A stretch of 64,000 nt of DNA from Uliginosibacterium sp. 31-16 (GCF_030730865.1 NZ_JAVALZ010000006.1:83164-147163); one strand, 5' to 3'; positions 1-10,810 are shown, counted from the first letter of the stretch. Numbers and translations are program-made. The notes: a model not told the origin generated them from the letters alone.

Positions 1-1631
1 CGCATCACACTCATCTGACTGGCGATGGGATTGGCCAACTTGACCGGATCGACATTGCCGGCGAAGTCACGCTCCCACGCCTCTTCAACAAAAGCGTAGC
101 TGATGACCTCCTGATAATCCTGAGCCGCCAGCTGGCGGCGCAGCCGGTGCACCGGACGTGTGGCTTCGGTACTGGCCAGCATCATTGCCGGGCCCTTGGG
201 CGGCAGCGGCTGGATGTTGTCGTAGCCATACACGCGCGCCACCTCTTCGATCAGATCTTCCTCGATCTCGATATCGAAGCGGTAGCTGGGCGGGATCACC
301 TGAAGAGCCGCGCCAGCATTGGCTGTGCACATACCCAGGCGGGAGAGTGAGGCCAGCATTGCCTCATCAGACACCTCGAAGCCCAGCACCTTGCGCGCAC
401 GATCCGGGCGGAAATTCACGGCCTTGCGCTGCGGCAGATGCACAGCCGATGCTGCCTCCACCACCGGACCCGCAGCAGCACCACAGATCTCGACGATCAG
501 CTGGCTGGCACGCGCCATGGCACGCTGAGCAAGTTCGAAATCCACGCCGCGTTCGTAACGATGCGAGGCATCGGACGAAAAGTTCAATGCACGAGCACGC
601 CCCACAATGGCGTCCGGCTGGAAGAAGGCTGACTCCAGGAAAATCTCGGTCGTGTCGTCCGACACGCCAGTGTCTTCACCGCCCATCACACCGGCCAGCG
701 CCAGTGCACGGGCTTCATCGGCGATCAGCAGCATGTTGGCCGCTGGCTCGATTTCCTGCCCGTTCAGCAAGGTGAGCTTTTCACCGGCTTGCGGCCAGCG
801 CACATGAATGGCACCCGAAAGCTTCGCGTTGTCGAAGGCATGCAGCGGCTGGCCGAGTTCCAGCATCACGTAGTTGGTGATGTCGACCACGGCGCTGATC
901 GAGCGCACGCCACAGCGCTCAAGACGCGCTTTCATCCAGTCCGGCGTCGCGGCCTTGGCGTTAACGCCGGTAAAAATCCGGCCGCAGTAACGCGGGCAGG
1001 CTTCCGGCGCATCCAGCACGACGCTGCGCTGCTGCGCGTGGCTCACCGCCACATCCAGCGGTGCGGTCAGCGTGGCCGGCGTACCCGTCAGCGCTGCCAG
1101 CTCACGCGCCACACCAGCCAGACTCAGACAGTCGGCACGGTTCGGGGTGAGCTTGATGGTTATCTTCTTGTCATCGAGCGCGAGGTATTCGCGGATGCTG
1201 GCCCCTACCGGCGCATCGGCCGGCAACACCAGCAGCCCGTCGTGATCCTGACTCATACCCAGCTCATCGGCCGAACACATCATGCCGAAGGACTCCATGC
1301 CACGCAGCTTGGCAGGCTTGATCTCGAAGCCGGGCAGCTTGGCGCCCACCATCGCGCACGGGGCTTTCATGCCTTCAACAACATTGGGCGCACCGCACAC
1401 GATCTGCAGCAGCTCGCCCCGCCCCACATCCACGCGGCATACGCGCAGCTTGTCGGCATTCGGGTGCTTCTCGAAGGACACGATCTGCGCCACGACCACA
1501 CTGGTAAAGGGCGGCGCAACGGCTTCGACCTCTTCGACTTCAAGGCCTGCCATGGTCAGCAGATGGCACAACTCTTCGGAGTTGAGCGGCGGATTACACA
1601 GGGCACGAAGCCATTGTTCGGAAAACTGCAT
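1..1631 (-). CDS. pheT: Phenylalanyl-tRNA synthetase beta subunit (partial, 3' end outside window)
   Basis: Large subunit of the alpha2-beta2 enzyme that charges tRNA-Phe in the cytoplasm. About 543 codons are visible from ATG at 1631; the frame stays open to base 1, so roughly 250 C-terminal residues (including the anticodon-binding fold) are missing. The N-terminus MQFSEQWLR and the EMAP-like tRNA-binding OB fold around residues 40-150 (HPNADKLRVC) are typical. The B3/4 editing region and the B5 region (FRPDRARKVLGF) follow. It lies 52 bases downstream of pheS in the same direction, the usual pheST order. The spacer between them shows no hairpin. Confidence 0.96.
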   Translation of the reverse strand, partial: MQFSEQWLRALCNPPLNSEELCHLLTMAGLEVEEVEAVAPPFTSVVVAQIVSFEKHPNADKLRVCRVDVGRGELLQIVCGAPNVVEGMKAPCAMVGAKLPGFEIKPAKLRGMESFGMMCSADELGMSQDHDGLLVLPADAPVGASIREYLALDDKKITIKLTPNRADCLSLAGVARELAALTGTPATLTAPLDVAVSHAQQRSVVLDAPEACPRYCGRIFTGVNAKAATPDWMKARLERCGVRSISAVVDITNYVMLELGQPLHAFDNAKLSGAIHVRWPQAGEKLTLLNGQEIEPAANMLLIADEARALALAGVMGGEDTGVSDDTTEIFLESAFFQPDAIVGRARALNFSSDASHRYERGVDFELAQRAMARASQLIVEICGAAAGPVVEAASAVHLPQRKAVNFRPDRARKVLGFEVSDEAMLASLSRLGMCTANAGAALQVIPPSYRFDIEIEEDLIEEVARVYGYDNIQPLPPKGPAMMLASTEATRPVHRLRRQLAAQDYQEVISYAFVEEAWERDFAGNVDPVKLANPIASQMSVM

Positions 1632-1683
1632 GATGTGAGATTTCTATATAGAAGAGCACACAGAAGAATCGCTGTCGGCCGAC

Positions 1684-2754
<1,071 letters not shown>

Positions 2755-2780
2755 CTAGCGGCACGCCTACGGTAAAGCAA

Positions 2781-2806
2781 AAAAAAGGAGGCCTGCGCCT
2801 CCTTTT
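2781..2806 (-). terminator. Intrinsic terminator after rplT
   Basis: A perfect 10-bp stem (AAAAGGAGGC and its complement) with loop CTGC at 2793-2796. On the minus strand it is followed by a run of T residues. It separates the infC-rpmI-rplT part of the operon from pheST. Confidence 0.85.
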
Positions 2807-2822
2807 CGTCCTGCAGCGCGAC

Positions 2823-3182
2823 TTAGGCTCCGAGTTGCGCCTTGGCCTGATTGGCCAGAGCAGCAAATGCGGGCTTGTCGAACACGGCCAGATCAGCCAG
2901 CACCTTGCGGTCGACTTCAATCGCAGCCTTCTTCAGACCGTTCATGAAACGGCTATAGGTCAGACCCAGTTCGCGAGCCGCTGCGTTGATACGAGCGATC
3001 CACAGGGTGCGGAACTGACGCTTGCGCTGACGACGGTCGCGGTAAGCGTACTGACCAGCTTTCATCACCGCTTCTTTGGCGATGCGGTATACATTCTTGC
3101 GACGGCCGCGGTAACCCTTGGCTTTGTCGAGGACTTTCTTGTGACGGGCGCGTGCCGTTACACCACGTTTAACGCGAGGCAT
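2823..3182 (-). CDS. rplT: 50S ribosomal protein L20
   Basis: Early-assembly protein of the large ribosomal subunit that binds 23S rRNA. The 119-residue protein is the family's normal length, with a very basic N-terminal half ([18 protein letters not shown], then [11 protein letters not shown]) and the conserved [15 protein letters not shown]. It is the last gene of infC-rpmI-rplT, 16 bases after rpmI, with a strong terminator downstream. In enterobacteria L20 represses translation of rpmI-rplT by binding the leader; whether that occurs here is not shown. Confidence 0.98.
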   Translation of the reverse strand: MPRVKRGVTARARHKKVLDKAKGYRGRRKNVYRIAKEAVMKAGQYAYRDRRQRKRQFRTLWIARINAAARELGLTYSRFMNGLKKAAIEVDRKVLADLAVFDKPAFAALANQAKAQLGA

Positions 3183-3198
3183 TTATTTATCTCCTGAT

Positions 3199-3396
3199 TC
3201 AAGCGTAAGGCATCATCGCGGTAACGCGTGCCGTATCGGTTTCGTGAACAGCGTGGACACCACGCAGTTGACGCTTGGACTTGGTAGTCTTCTTGGTCAG
3301 GATGTGGCGCTTGAACGCGGAACCGCGTTTCACGCTGCCACCGGCGCGAACCTTGAAGCGCTTGGCGGCGCCACTCTTGGTTTTCATCTTCGGCAT
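3199..3396 (-). CDS. rpmI: 50S ribosomal protein L35
   Basis: A 65-residue basic large-subunit protein ([32 protein letters not shown]), the standard length for L35. It lies between infC and rplT as in most bacteria. The 144-base infC-rpmI spacer is long and contains a GCAGCAG/CTGCTGC stem around 3474-3507 that could fold in the leader. A longer in-frame reading upstream in another frame is not supported by homology. Confidence 0.97.
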   Translation of the reverse strand: MPKMKTKSGAAKRFKVRAGGSVKRGSAFKRHILTKKTTKSKRQLRGVHAVHETDTARVTAMMPYA

Positions 3397-3540
3397 TGCT
3401 AACTCCAGATATTGGATATGACGCCTGGTGACTCCTGACGGAGTGCTTCAACTACCAAGGCACCACTTGTTTTGCAGCAGGGATCAAACTTCGATCAGGG
3501 CTGCTGCGCCCCCGCCACCGTCTTGCGACAGCCGCAAAAA

Positions 3541-4065
3541 TCAACTCTTCTTCTTCGGCGCCACGACCATGATCAACTGGCGCCCTTCCAGCTTCGGAAA
3601 CTGCTCCACCACGATCAGCTCGCCCAAGTCAGCCTTGATGCGCTCAAGCTGCCGAATACCGAATTCCTGGTGGGCCATTTCACGGCCGCGATAGCGCAGG
3701 GTCACCTTGACCTTGTCGCCCTCTTCCAGGAAGCGCGTCATGTTGCGCATCTTGATCTGGTAATCGTTTTCATCAGTCCCCGGACGAAGTTTCACTTCCT
3801 TCACCTGGATCTGCTTCTGCTTGAGCTTGGCTTCGTGGGCCCGCTTCTGCTCCTGGTACTTGAACTTGCCGTAGTCCATCAGACGACAAACCGGCGGTTT
3901 GGCCTGCGGCGCAATCTCCACCAGATCCACACCGGCCTCTTCGGCCATGGCCAATGCCTGCAGCGTCGGCACAATGCCTAGTTGTTCGCCGTCTTCCCCT
4001 GCCAGCCGCACCTCGGGAACACTGATTTCCCGGTTGATGCGATGTGCGTTCTTTTCCTGAGCGAT
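3541..4065 (-). CDS. infC: Translation initiation factor IF-3 with AUC start codon
   Basis: IF-3 prevents premature subunit joining and proofreads initiation codons. The N-domain ([19 protein letters not shown]), the basic linker and the C-domain ending VVAPKKKS are clear. No ATG, GTG or TTG sits at a sensible place. The sequence reads GGAG (4078-4075), nine bases, then ATC GCT CAG at 4065, giving a 174-residue protein starting M(I)[12 protein letters not shown] at 4080 is in frame but lies upstream of and overlaps the ribosome-binding site. Rare AUU/AUC starts in infC are known to permit autoregulation by IF-3. The gene lies 35 bases after thrS, in the same operon. Confidence 0.93.
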   Translation of the reverse strand: MAQEKNAHRINREISVPEVRLAGEDGEQLGIVPTLQALAMAEEAGVDLVEIAPQAKPPVCRLMDYGKFKYQEQKRAHEAKLKQKQIQVKEVKLRPGTDENDYQIKMRNMTRFLEEGDKVKVTLRYRGREMAHQEFGIRQLERIKADLGELIVVEQFPKLEGRQLIMVVAPKKKS

Positions 4066-4099
4066 GGTGATTATCTCCAAAAAAACAATAAAACCGAGG

Positions 4100-6010
4100 C
4101 TAGGCTTCGCGGCTCTTCAGCTCGCTTTGCCAGCGCTCGACCAATTCCGTGATGGACATTTGCCCCAGATCCTGACCGCCGCGGACGCGAACCGCGACCT
4201 TGCCGGCTTCTTTTTCCTTGTCGCCGACAACCAGCAGGTAGGGCAGCTTTTGCAAGCTATGTTCGCGGATTTTATAGTTAATTTTCTCATTCCGCAAATC
4301 CGACTCGACCCGGAAGCCCTGCGCGCGCAATTGCGCAACCAGATCAGCCACGTAATCAGCCTGCGCTTCCGAGATATTCAGCACCACCGCCTGGGTCGGC
4401 GCCAGCCACAGCGGGAAGGCACCGCCGTGGTTTTCGATCAGAATCCCAAGGAACCGCTCCAGCGAACCAAGGATCGCACGGTGCAGCATGACCGGACGCT
4501 TGCGGGTATTGTCTTCCGCCACGTACTCGGCATCCAGGCGCTCAGGCAGAACGAAGTCGAGCTGGATCGTGCCGCACTGCCAGGAGCGACCCAGCGCATC
4601 CTTGATGTGATATTCGACCTTGGGACCGTAGAAAGCCCCCTCACCCGGCAGCTCTTCCCACTCCTTGCCTGATGCTTTCAATGCATTTCGCAGACCTTCT
4701 TCAGCCTTGTCCCAGATTTCGTCGGAGCCCGCACGCTTTTCAGGGCGCAGCGCCAGCTTCACGGCCACGTTGTTGAAGCCAAAATCCTTGTACACACTCA
4801 TCAGCAGTGCATCGAAAGCCATGGCTTCGGATTCGATCTGGTCTTCAGTGGCGAAGATGTGCGCATCATCCTGCACGAAGCCACGCACGCGCATCAGGCC
4901 ATGCAGCGCGCCAGACGGCTCGTTGCGATGACAGGAGCCGAATTCAGCCAGGCGCAACGGCAGGTCACGATAGGAGCGCAAACCGTGATTGAAGATCTGC
5001 ACGTGACCCGGGCAGTTCATGGGCTTCACCGCGTAGTCGCGCTTCTCGGACTCGGTGGTGAACATGTTGTCGCGGTAGTTTTCCCAGTGGCCGGACTTTT
5101 CCCACAGAGTGCGGTCCATCACCATCGGCGTGCGCACTTCCTGGTAGCCCGCCTCATTCAGGCGTGCGCGCATGTACTGTTCGACGGCCTGCCACAGAGT
5201 CCAGCCTTTCGGGTGCCAGAACACCATGCCCGGCGCTTCGTCCTGCAGATGGAACAGGTCCAGCTGCTTGCCGACGCGGCGGTGGTCGCGCTTTTCAGCC
5301 TCTTCCAGCATGTGCAGATAGGCTTCCAGTTCTTCCTTCTTGGCCCAGGCCGTGCCGTAGATGCGCTGCAGCTGTGCATTCTTGGCGTCGCCGCGCCAGT
5401 AGGCGCCCGCAACCTTCATCAGCTTGAAAAACTTGAGCTTGCCGGTAGACGGCACGTGCGGGCCGCGACACAGATCGATGAAGTCGCCTTCGCGGTACAA
5501 GGAAATGGTTTGCCCGGCCGGAATCGCCTCAATCAGTTCGGCCTTGTACTTCTCACCCATACCAAGGAAGAACTGGATCGCCGCGTCGCGCTCCATCTCC
5601 TCGCGGCTGATGGCGACATCCTTCTTCGCCAGCTCGCCCATGCGCTTTTCGATGGCTTCGAGATCTTCCGGCGTAAACGGGCGCGAGTAAGCGAAATCGT
5701 AATAAAAGCCGTGCTCGATGACCGGACCGATGGTGACCTGCGCTTCCGGGAACAGTTCTTTCACCGCATACGCCAGCAAGTGCGCAGTGGAGTGACGAAT
5801 GACTTCAAGGCCATCGACATCCTTTTCGGTCACGATCGCCAGATTGGCGTCAGCAGCCATCACGTACGAAGTATCAACCAGCTGGCCATTCACCTTGCCG
5901 GCCAATGCAGCCTTGGCCAAGCCCGCGCCAATCGAGGCGGCAACCTGTGCAACCGAAACAGGCGCATCGAAGCTGCGGACGGAACCATCGGGAAGCGTGA
6001 TATTCGGCAT
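4100..6010 (-). CDS. thrS: Threonyl-tRNA synthetase
   Basis: Charges tRNA-Thr. The 636-residue protein has the full architecture: an N-terminal TGS domain ([15 protein letters not shown]); an editing domain with [11 protein letters not shown]; a class II core with [10 protein letters not shown] (zinc Cys), [19 protein letters not shown] (motif 2) and VDD-like motif 3; and a C-terminal anticodon-binding domain. The start at 6010 was chosen because the TGS domain begins there; an upstream in-frame ATG at 6079 would translate through a terminator hairpin. First gene of the thrS-infC-rpmI-rplT operon. Confidence 0.97.
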   Translation of the reverse strand: MPNITLPDGSVRSFDAPVSVAQVAASIGAGLAKAALAGKVNGQLVDTSYVMAADANLAIVTEKDVDGLEVIRHSTAHLLAYAVKELFPEAQVTIGPVIEHGFYYDFAYSRPFTPEDLEAIEKRMGELAKKDVAISREEMERDAAIQFFLGMGEKYKAELIEAIPAGQTISLYREGDFIDLCRGPHVPSTGKLKFFKLMKVAGAYWRGDAKNAQLQRIYGTAWAKKEELEAYLHMLEEAEKRDHRRVGKQLDLFHLQDEAPGMVFWHPKGWTLWQAVEQYMRARLNEAGYQEVRTPMVMDRTLWEKSGHWENYRDNMFTTESEKRDYAVKPMNCPGHVQIFNHGLRSYRDLPLRLAEFGSCHRNEPSGALHGLMRVRGFVQDDAHIFATEDQIESEAMAFDALLMSVYKDFGFNNVAVKLALRPEKRAGSDEIWDKAEEGLRNALKASGKEWEELPGEGAFYGPKVEYHIKDALGRSWQCGTIQLDFVLPERLDAEYVAEDNTRKRPVMLHRAILGSLERFLGILIENHGGAFPLWLAPTQAVVLNISEAQADYVADLVAQLRAQGFRVESDLRNEKINYKIREHSLQKLPYLLVVGDKEKEAGKVAVRVRGGQDLGQMSITELVERWQSELKSREA

Positions 6011-6045
6011 TGCAGGCCTCTTTCCAGAAAGGGCAAAAACAGGGC

Positions 6046-6076
6046 AAAAAAAAAGTGCGGACTTAGCCGCACTTTT
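6046..6076 (-). terminator. Intrinsic terminator/attenuator between tRNA-Val and thrS
   Basis: Ten-bp perfect stem AAAAGTGCGG/CCGCACTTTT with loop at 6061-6066, followed on the minus strand by nine T residues (6054-6046). It ends 36 bases before the thrS start and lies 99 bases past tRNA-Val. It may simply end the tRNA transcript or may act as a leader attenuator of thrS. Confidence 0.8.
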
Positions 6077-6174
6077 CAATTTTTACCAAATCGGGGACGC
6101 GCGGCGCTGAACGCTCAGAAAGCAATCATTACCGTGCGAGTTCGAAACATATTTAATCCCCGCTTCAGGAATTT

Positions 6175-6251
6175 TGGTAGGCGCGATTGGACTCGAACCA
6201 ACGACCCCCACCATGTCAAGGTGGTGCTCTAACCAGCTGAGCTACGCGCCT
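6175..6251 (-). tRNA. tRNA-Val (GAC)
   Basis: A 77-base cloverleaf. The acceptor stem is AGGCGCG/CGCGCCT with discriminator A and encoded CCA at 6177-6175. The anticodon arm CCACC-TTGACAT-GGTGG gives anticodon GAC. The T-loop is GGTTCGAGTCC. It decodes GUC/GUU. Confidence 0.97.
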
Positions 6252-6406
6252 GAAGAGCTGCGCATTATAGCGACGTTTTTTGATGTGTCAAAGGATTTGC
6301 CACGGTTTTTTCCATTTCCTCCTCCGCAGCCCGGATATCGGATGCCGCGCCATCCACCTTCATGATCGCCTACACTGCAGAAATCCGACCCTTTCAGGAG
6401 CCTGAA

Positions 6407-6853
6407 ATGAAAGCCCTACTTGGACTGCTCGCCCTTGTTGCTGCCAGCTTGTTGCTGGCGGCCTGCGCCAGCACGAAGTTTTATCCGCACGAAAGCCGCG
6501 ACAACAGCTACATGGGCAAGGGTGGCTCCCGCTTCACCACGGAAGGGATGGATGTGTGGTTCATTGGCGAGCCGGATCGCAAATACATGATCCTTGGCTA
6601 CATCGAGGATGAGTTCAACCCAGCCGTCGATGAGCGTCATCAGAGCGTATCTGACGCCGTACTGAAAAAGGCGCGCGAGATTGGCGCTGACGCACTGATC
6701 GAAGTCGTTACCCAGACGCGCACCGGCAGCAGCATCTCTACCGGTGGCATGTTTGGCGGCCGTCACAGCGGCGTAGGCATGGGCATAGGTTTCGGCGTCC
6801 CGCTCAGCGAGCAGAAAAACGCCCGTTACACGGCGATCCGGTATCTGAACTAA
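6407..6853 (+). CDS. Putative lipoprotein with C-terminal glycine-rich segment
   Basis: A 148-residue protein with a lipoprotein signal: hydrophobic segment 3-18 and lipobox LLAAC with lipidated Cys20. The body contains KKAREIGADALIEV, a pattern seen in small YbjQ/DUF4156-like envelope proteins that handle a putative surface-exposed domain, followed by a GGMFGGRHSGVGMGIGFG stretch. Start 6407 is preceded by AGGAG at 6396-6400; an upstream ATG at 6362 would spoil the signal peptide. It is monocistronic, with the dispersed repeat downstream. No specific function is recognised. Confidence 0.8.
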   Translation: MKALLGLLALVAASLLLAACASTKFYPHESRDNSYMGKGGSRFTTEGMDVWFIGEPDRKYMILGYIEDEFNPAVDERHQSVSDAVLKKAREIGADALIEVVTQTRTGSSISTGGMFGGRHSGVGMGIGFGVPLSEQKNARYTAIRYLN

Positions 6854-6897
6854 GTTCTCTGGAGACCCGCACCGGGCGGACCTCTTCAGAGAGGCTG

Positions 6898-6973
6898 CCT
6901 GAAAAGCCTCGGGCAGCAAGGCTTTTCAGGCCAGCGCCTTGCAGAGCAAGGCAGGACGCGGCTCTTCAGGCAG
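6898..6973. repeat. Dispersed intergenic palindromic repeat, copy 1
   Basis: Contains a perfect 11-bp inverted pair, CCTGAAAAGCC (6898-6908) and GGCTTTTCAGG (6920-6930), and then the family's terminal motif GCGGCTCTTCAGG (6958-6970). The orn stop codon (6968-6966) lies inside that terminal motif. Confidence 0.55.
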
Positions 6974-7517
6974 GCAACTTCAGGAAGTTGTCACGGTAAT
7001 AGCGCAATTCTTCAATCGACTCGCGAATATCCGCCAGCGCGGTGTGCGCTTCGCTCTTCTTCACGCCCGCCAGCACCGGCGGATTCCAGCGCCGCGCCAG
7101 CTCCTTCAGGGTGCTGACATCGATGTTGCGGTAGTGGAAATACGCCTCCAGCGTCGGCATGTAGCGCGCCATGAAGCGGCGATCCTGACCGATGGTGTTG
7201 CCGCACATCGGCGTCGTGCGCTTGGGCACCCACTGCGCCATCCACTCCAGATACAGGGCTTCAGCGGCGGCTTCGTCGGTGGTCGAAGCGCGCACGCGCT
7301 CGATCAGGCCGGATTTGCCGTGGGTGTTCTTGTTCCAGTCGTCCATCGCATCCAGCGTCGCCTCAGATTGATGCACCACGACCACCGGGCTCTCGGCCAG
7401 CACGTTGAGATTCACGTCGGTGACGATCATGGCGATCTCGATGATGCGGTCCGTGTCCGGCTCCAGTCCGGTCATCTCCATATCCAGCCAGACGAGGTTG
7501 TTTGCATCCTGTGCCAT
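6966..7517 (-). CDS. orn: Oligoribonuclease
   Basis: DEDDh-family 3'-5' exonuclease that degrades 2-5 nt RNA oligomers and pGpG in the cytoplasm. The 183-residue protein is the normal length. Exo I is [13 protein letters not shown] with the first metal-binding Asp and Glu. Exo II lies around [16 protein letters not shown]. Exo III is [19 protein letters not shown] with the catalytic His and final Asp. It is transcribed away from the M48 protease gene. The last codons and stop run into the dispersed repeat. Confidence 0.97.
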   Translation of the reverse strand: MAQDANNLVWLDMEMTGLEPDTDRIIEIAMIVTDVNLNVLAESPVVVVHQSEATLDAMDDWNKNTHGKSGLIERVRASTTDEAAAEALYLEWMAQWVPKRTTPMCGNTIGQDRRFMARYMPTLEAYFHYRNIDVSTLKELARRWNPPVLAGVKKSEAHTALADIRESIEELRYYRDNFLKLPA

Positions 7518-7600
7518 ATAATTCCTTAGCGTTCGTGATTGGCCGGCATTTTCGCACGCGCCCGCAGGATCGCCACTACCCGAAAGACGACCGCCCCTCC

Positions 7601-8851
7601 ATGACCGCTTCGACTCTGAGCCTCGCCTTCATTTTCTTCATCGTGCTGAGCACGGCCATCCGCCTGTGGCTGAACTTCCGCCAGGTCGCCCACGTGCAGG
7701 CGCACCGCGCGGCCGTGCCGGCTGAATTCGCTGCCCGCATCGAACTCGCCGCACACCAGAAGGCGGCCGATTACACGGTCGCCAAGTCGCGCTACGGGCG
7801 CATCGATCTGGTGCTCGGGCTGATCTGGTTGCTGCTGCTGACTTTCGGCGGCGGCCTGCAACTGATGCATGAATTTCTGGGCAACTATCTGGATCCGCAC
7901 AGCCTGTGGCATGGCATCGCCCTCTTCGGTCTGCTCAGTGCGCTGGGCTTTATCTGGGAACTACCCGGCTCGCTGTATTACACCTTCGTGCTCGAAGAGA
8001 AGTTCGGCTTCAACAAGACGACGCTCGCCACCTTCATCACCGACATCGTCAAGAGCAGCGCCATTTCCATCCTGATTGGCGCGCCGCTGCTGTGGCTGGT
8101 GCTGTGGCTGATACGCAGCATGGGCGGCAACTGGTGGCTGTGGACCTGGGGCGTACTGATTGCCTTCAATCTCGCGGCGATGGTGATCTATCCCATATTC
8201 ATCGCACCGCTGTTCAACAAGTTCGAGCCGCTCAAGGACGAAGCACTCGCCACGCGCATCAATGCGCTGCTCACGCGCTGCGGTTTCAAGTCCAAGGGAC
8301 TCTTCGTGATGGATGGCTCCAAGCGCAGCGCCCACGGCAATGCCTACTTCACCGGCTTTGGCGCGGCCAAGCGCATCGTGTTCTTTGACACTCTGCTCGC
8401 CACCCTGACACCAGAGGAGGTAGAGGCCGTGCTGGCGCACGAACTCGGCCATTTCAAGCACCGCCACATCTGGCAGCGCGTGGCACTGTTCGCGGTGCTG
8501 TCTCTGGCCTTGTTCGCCGTGCTCGGCGGGCTCAGCCAGCAATCCGCTTTCTACAACGGTCTGGGCGTGCAGGCGCAAAGCGAGGCGCTAGCCCTGATCC
8601 TGTTCTCGCTGCTGCTGCCGGTCGTGACCTTCCCGTTCACCCCGCTGATGAGTTTCTGGTCGCGCAAGCACGAATTCGAGGCCGATGCCTATGCGGTCGC
8701 CAACGCCCAGGCCAGCGATCTGGTCTCTGCGCTCGCCAAGCTGTATCGCGACAACGCCAGCACGCTGACGCCGGACCCGCTGCATTCGCTGTTCTACGAT
8801 TCGCACCCACCTGCCGCGATCCGCATCGGCCGCCTGCAGGCCGCGGCATGA
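7601..8851 (+). CDS. M48-family (Ste24/CAAX-type) integral membrane zinc metalloprotease
   Basis: A 416-residue inner-membrane peptidase. The CAAX-protease-like N-terminal region has several membrane segments (about residues 5-25, 68-90, 105-125, 152-172, 180-200). The M48 catalytic domain has HELGH at 280-284 (zinc ligands and catalytic Glu), the third ligand region [10 protein letters not shown], and further membrane spans between. In eukaryotes this fold processes prenylated proteins; bacterial members probably act in membrane-protein quality control, which is inference here. Start ATG 7601 gives a membrane-inserting N-terminus; an upstream ATG at 7502 overlaps orn. Its last four bases overlap rsgA (ATGA). 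Confidence 0.9.
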   Translation: MTASTLSLAFIFFIVLSTAIRLWLNFRQVAHVQAHRAAVPAEFAARIELAAHQKAADYTVAKSRYGRIDLVLGLIWLLLLTFGGGLQLMHEFLGNYLDPHSLWHGIALFGLLSALGFIWELPGSLYYTFVLEEKFGFNKTTLATFITDIVKSSAISILIGAPLLWLVLWLIRSMGGNWWLWTWGVLIAFNLAAMVIYPIFIAPLFNKFEPLKDEALATRINALLTRCGFKSKGLFVMDGSKRSAHGNAYFTGFGAAKRIVFFDTLLATLTPEEVEAVLAHELGHFKHRHIWQRVALFAVLSLALFAVLGGLSQQSAFYNGLGVQAQSEALALILFSLLLPVVTFPFTPLMSFWSRKHEFEADAYAVANAQASDLVSALAKLYRDNASTLTPDPLHSLFYDSHPPAAIRIGRLQAAA

Positions 8852-9744
8852 GCACGACAGGTACCGTCATCGCCGCCTTCGGCCGCCAGTACGCCGTTCG
8901 CCTTGAGGACGGTACGGAAGTGCTGTGCGTGCCACGCGCGAAGAAGAGCGAAGTCGCCTGCGGCGACCGCGTCAAACTGGCGATGACCAGCACCAATCAG
9001 GGCGTGATCGAAAAGATCAGCGAGCGCGCCAGCCTCTTCTACCGCGCCGATCAGTGGAAAGAAAAACTGATCGCGGCCAATGTCAGTCTGGTCGTGGTGG
9101 TAGTCGCCACCGAGCCGAACTTCAGCGACGAGCTGATCACACGCTGCCTGATCGCCGCCGACGCGCAGGACATCCCCGCGCTGATCGTGCTCAACAAGTG
9201 CGATCTCGCCCCCGAGCTGGTCGCCTATGCGCGCGAACAACTCGCACCCTTCGCCGCCGCTGGTCACGATGTGCTGGAGCTTTCCGCCAAGGGCGATGTC
9301 GAGCCATTGCGAACCCGCCTCGCGGGCCACGTCAGCCTTTTCGTCGGCCAGTCCGGCATGGGCAAATCCACGCTCACCAATGCCCTGATTCCGGACGCCG
9401 AAGCGCGCACCCGCGAGATCTCGGAAGTGCTCAACTCCGGCAAACACACCACCACCCACGCGCGGTTGTATCCCTTACCCGGTGGCGGCGAACTCATCGA
9501 CAGCCCGGGCCTGCAGAGCTTCGGCCTCGCCCACCTCAGCAAGAACGAGATCGAGTGCGGCTTCCTCGAAATCCGCCCGCTGCTCGGCAAATGCCGCTTC
9601 CGCGACTGTCAGCACCTCAAGGAGCCGGACTGCGCGATCCGCGCCGCGCGCGACGCCGGGGCCTTCGACCCGCGCCGCTACGCCACCCTGCTGCAGGTAC
9701 TGGACGAACACGAGGTGGCGCGCAAGCACCGCCTCGAACACTGA
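8848..9744 (+). CDS. rsgA: Ribosome small-subunit-dependent GTPase RsgA
   Basis: Circularly permuted GTPase that helps late 30S subunit maturation. The 298-residue protein has an N-terminal OB fold (GTVIAAFGRQYAVRL), G4 NKCD, G5 LSAKG, the P-loop GQSGMGKST and G3 DSPG, in the permuted order typical of the family. The C-terminal zinc finger CRFRDCQHLKEPDC follows. It is translationally coupled to the protease gene through a four-base overlap. The dispersed repeat starts immediately after the stop. Confidence 0.97.
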   Translation: MSTTGTVIAAFGRQYAVRLEDGTEVLCVPRAKKSEVACGDRVKLAMTSTNQGVIEKISERASLFYRADQWKEKLIAANVSLVVVVVATEPNFSDELITRCLIAADAQDIPALIVLNKCDLAPELVAYAREQLAPFAAAGHDVLELSAKGDVEPLRTRLAGHVSLFVGQSGMGKSTLTNALIPDAEARTREISEVLNSGKHTTTHARLYPLPGGGELIDSPGLQSFGLAHLSKNEIECGFLEIRPLLGKCRFRDCQHLKEPDCAIRAARDAGAFDPRRYATLLQVLDEHEVARKHRLEH

Positions 9745-9746
9745 CC

Positions 9747-9830
9747 TGCCCGAAGAGCCGCACCCGGTGGCCCTGTTCAGGCAGGCACGCTTGCAAGCCA
9801 AGCCCCATGCGGCTCTCCGGCAAGCCTGCC
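9747..9830. repeat. Dispersed intergenic palindromic repeat, copy 2
   Basis: Begins directly after the rsgA stop. Outer inverted motif CGAAGAGCCGCA (9751-9762) pairs with TGCGGCTCTCCG (9808-9819), one mismatch. The inside holds the recurrent GCTTGCAAGCC-type stretch. About 130 further bases to the next gene show nothing recognisable apart from the ribosome-binding site. Confidence 0.6.
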
Positions 9831-9966
9831 GTGTGACCCGGATACGACGCTCCGGTCGGCCCGGCATGACATCCGGCAGCCCGTGCTTGCGCCGGGCATG
9901 CGCCTGCGGCATCCTGCCGGACGCAGCATGCAAAACCACATTTCAATAAATAACAGGGAGCATCCG

Positions 9967-10761
9967 ATGAACGAACCCGGCAGCAATCCTTACGCCCCGC
10001 CCGTCGCCGTAGTGAATGATGGCGAGCCGTACCAGAGCGAAGGCAATTTCATCCCCGGCGGACGCACGGTGGATGCAGGTCACGGTGCCTCCTGGATCGG
10101 TGCGGGCTGGGATAGCTTCAAGCAGAGCCCGGGTGCCTGGATCGTGATGATGATCCTGTTTGGGGTCATCTGGATCATCACTTCACTGATCCCCCTGGTT
10201 AACCTGCTGACCCTCATCCTGTTCCCCGTTCTTGGCGGCGGCATCGTGATTGCCTGTGACAACCAGCGCCGTAACGGCAGCCTGAATATTGGCGACCTGT
10301 TCGCTGGTTTCCAGCAGAAATTCGGCCCGCTGGCCATTCTGGGGCTGATCGCCTTTGGCCTCATGCTGCTGGCCATGATTCCCGTCGTCCTGATCATGGG
10401 GGTGAGCGTCTTCAGCATGTTCATGGGCGGACAACAGCCCGACCCCGCGATGATCGCAACCATGTTCGGCTCTCTGGGGCTGATGTTCCTGCTCATCATG
10501 GTCGCCTCGACCCTCATGTATTCCGCGCTCTGGTTCGCCCCCGCACTGATCGTGCTGCATGACCTCAGCCCGTGGGACGCCATGAAGTCGAGCTTCACCG
10601 GCTGCTGGCGCAACTGGCTCGGAGGCCTGATCTATTTCATTCTGGTCACGCTCCTGATGTTTGTGGCGATGATCCCTCTGGGCCTCGGCCTGCTGGTCAT
10701 GATCCCGGTGTTGTGGGCATCCATCTACGGCGCCTACCGCGACATCTACATCGAAGACTGA
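9967..10761 (+). CDS. Multi-pass membrane protein, BPSS1780-like
   Basis: A 264-residue inner-membrane protein. The polar N-terminus (MNEPGSNPYAPP) leads into GGRTVDAGHGASWIGAGWDS, which resembles the juxtamembrane region of BPSS1780-family proteins of betaproteobacteria. Five or six hydrophobic segments follow at about 58-95, 115-145, 160-185 and 218-250. Start 9967 has AGGGAG seven bases upstream. No enzymatic motif is visible. It precedes the RDD-to-DUF58 module with a 49-base gap and may belong to it. The family call is from memory of its sequence character. Confidence 0.7.
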   Translation: MNEPGSNPYAPPVAVVNDGEPYQSEGNFIPGGRTVDAGHGASWIGAGWDSFKQSPGAWIVMMILFGVIWIITSLIPLVNLLTLILFPVLGGGIVIACDNQRRNGSLNIGDLFAGFQQKFGPLAILGLIAFGLMLLAMIPVVLIMGVSVFSMFMGGQQPDPAMIATMFGSLGLMFLLIMVASTLMYSALWFAPALIVLHDLSPWDAMKSSFTGCWRNWLGGLIYFILVTLLMFVAMIPLGLGLLVMIPVLWASIYGAYRDIYIED

Positions 10762-10810
10762 ACTCCCCTGCGCTTTCACTGGCGGCGTCTGCGGGCGCCG
10801 CCACCGTTCC

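Noticed and set aside
6011..6080. T-box or other riboswitch in front of thrS
   Set aside because: T-boxes are a feature of Gram-positive bacteria; there is no specifier loop or T-box sequence, only a terminator hairpin.
4859..6232. 457-codon plus-strand frame over thrS and tRNA-Val
   Set aside because: Runs through thrS in antisense, a terminator and a tRNA gene; thrS is certain.
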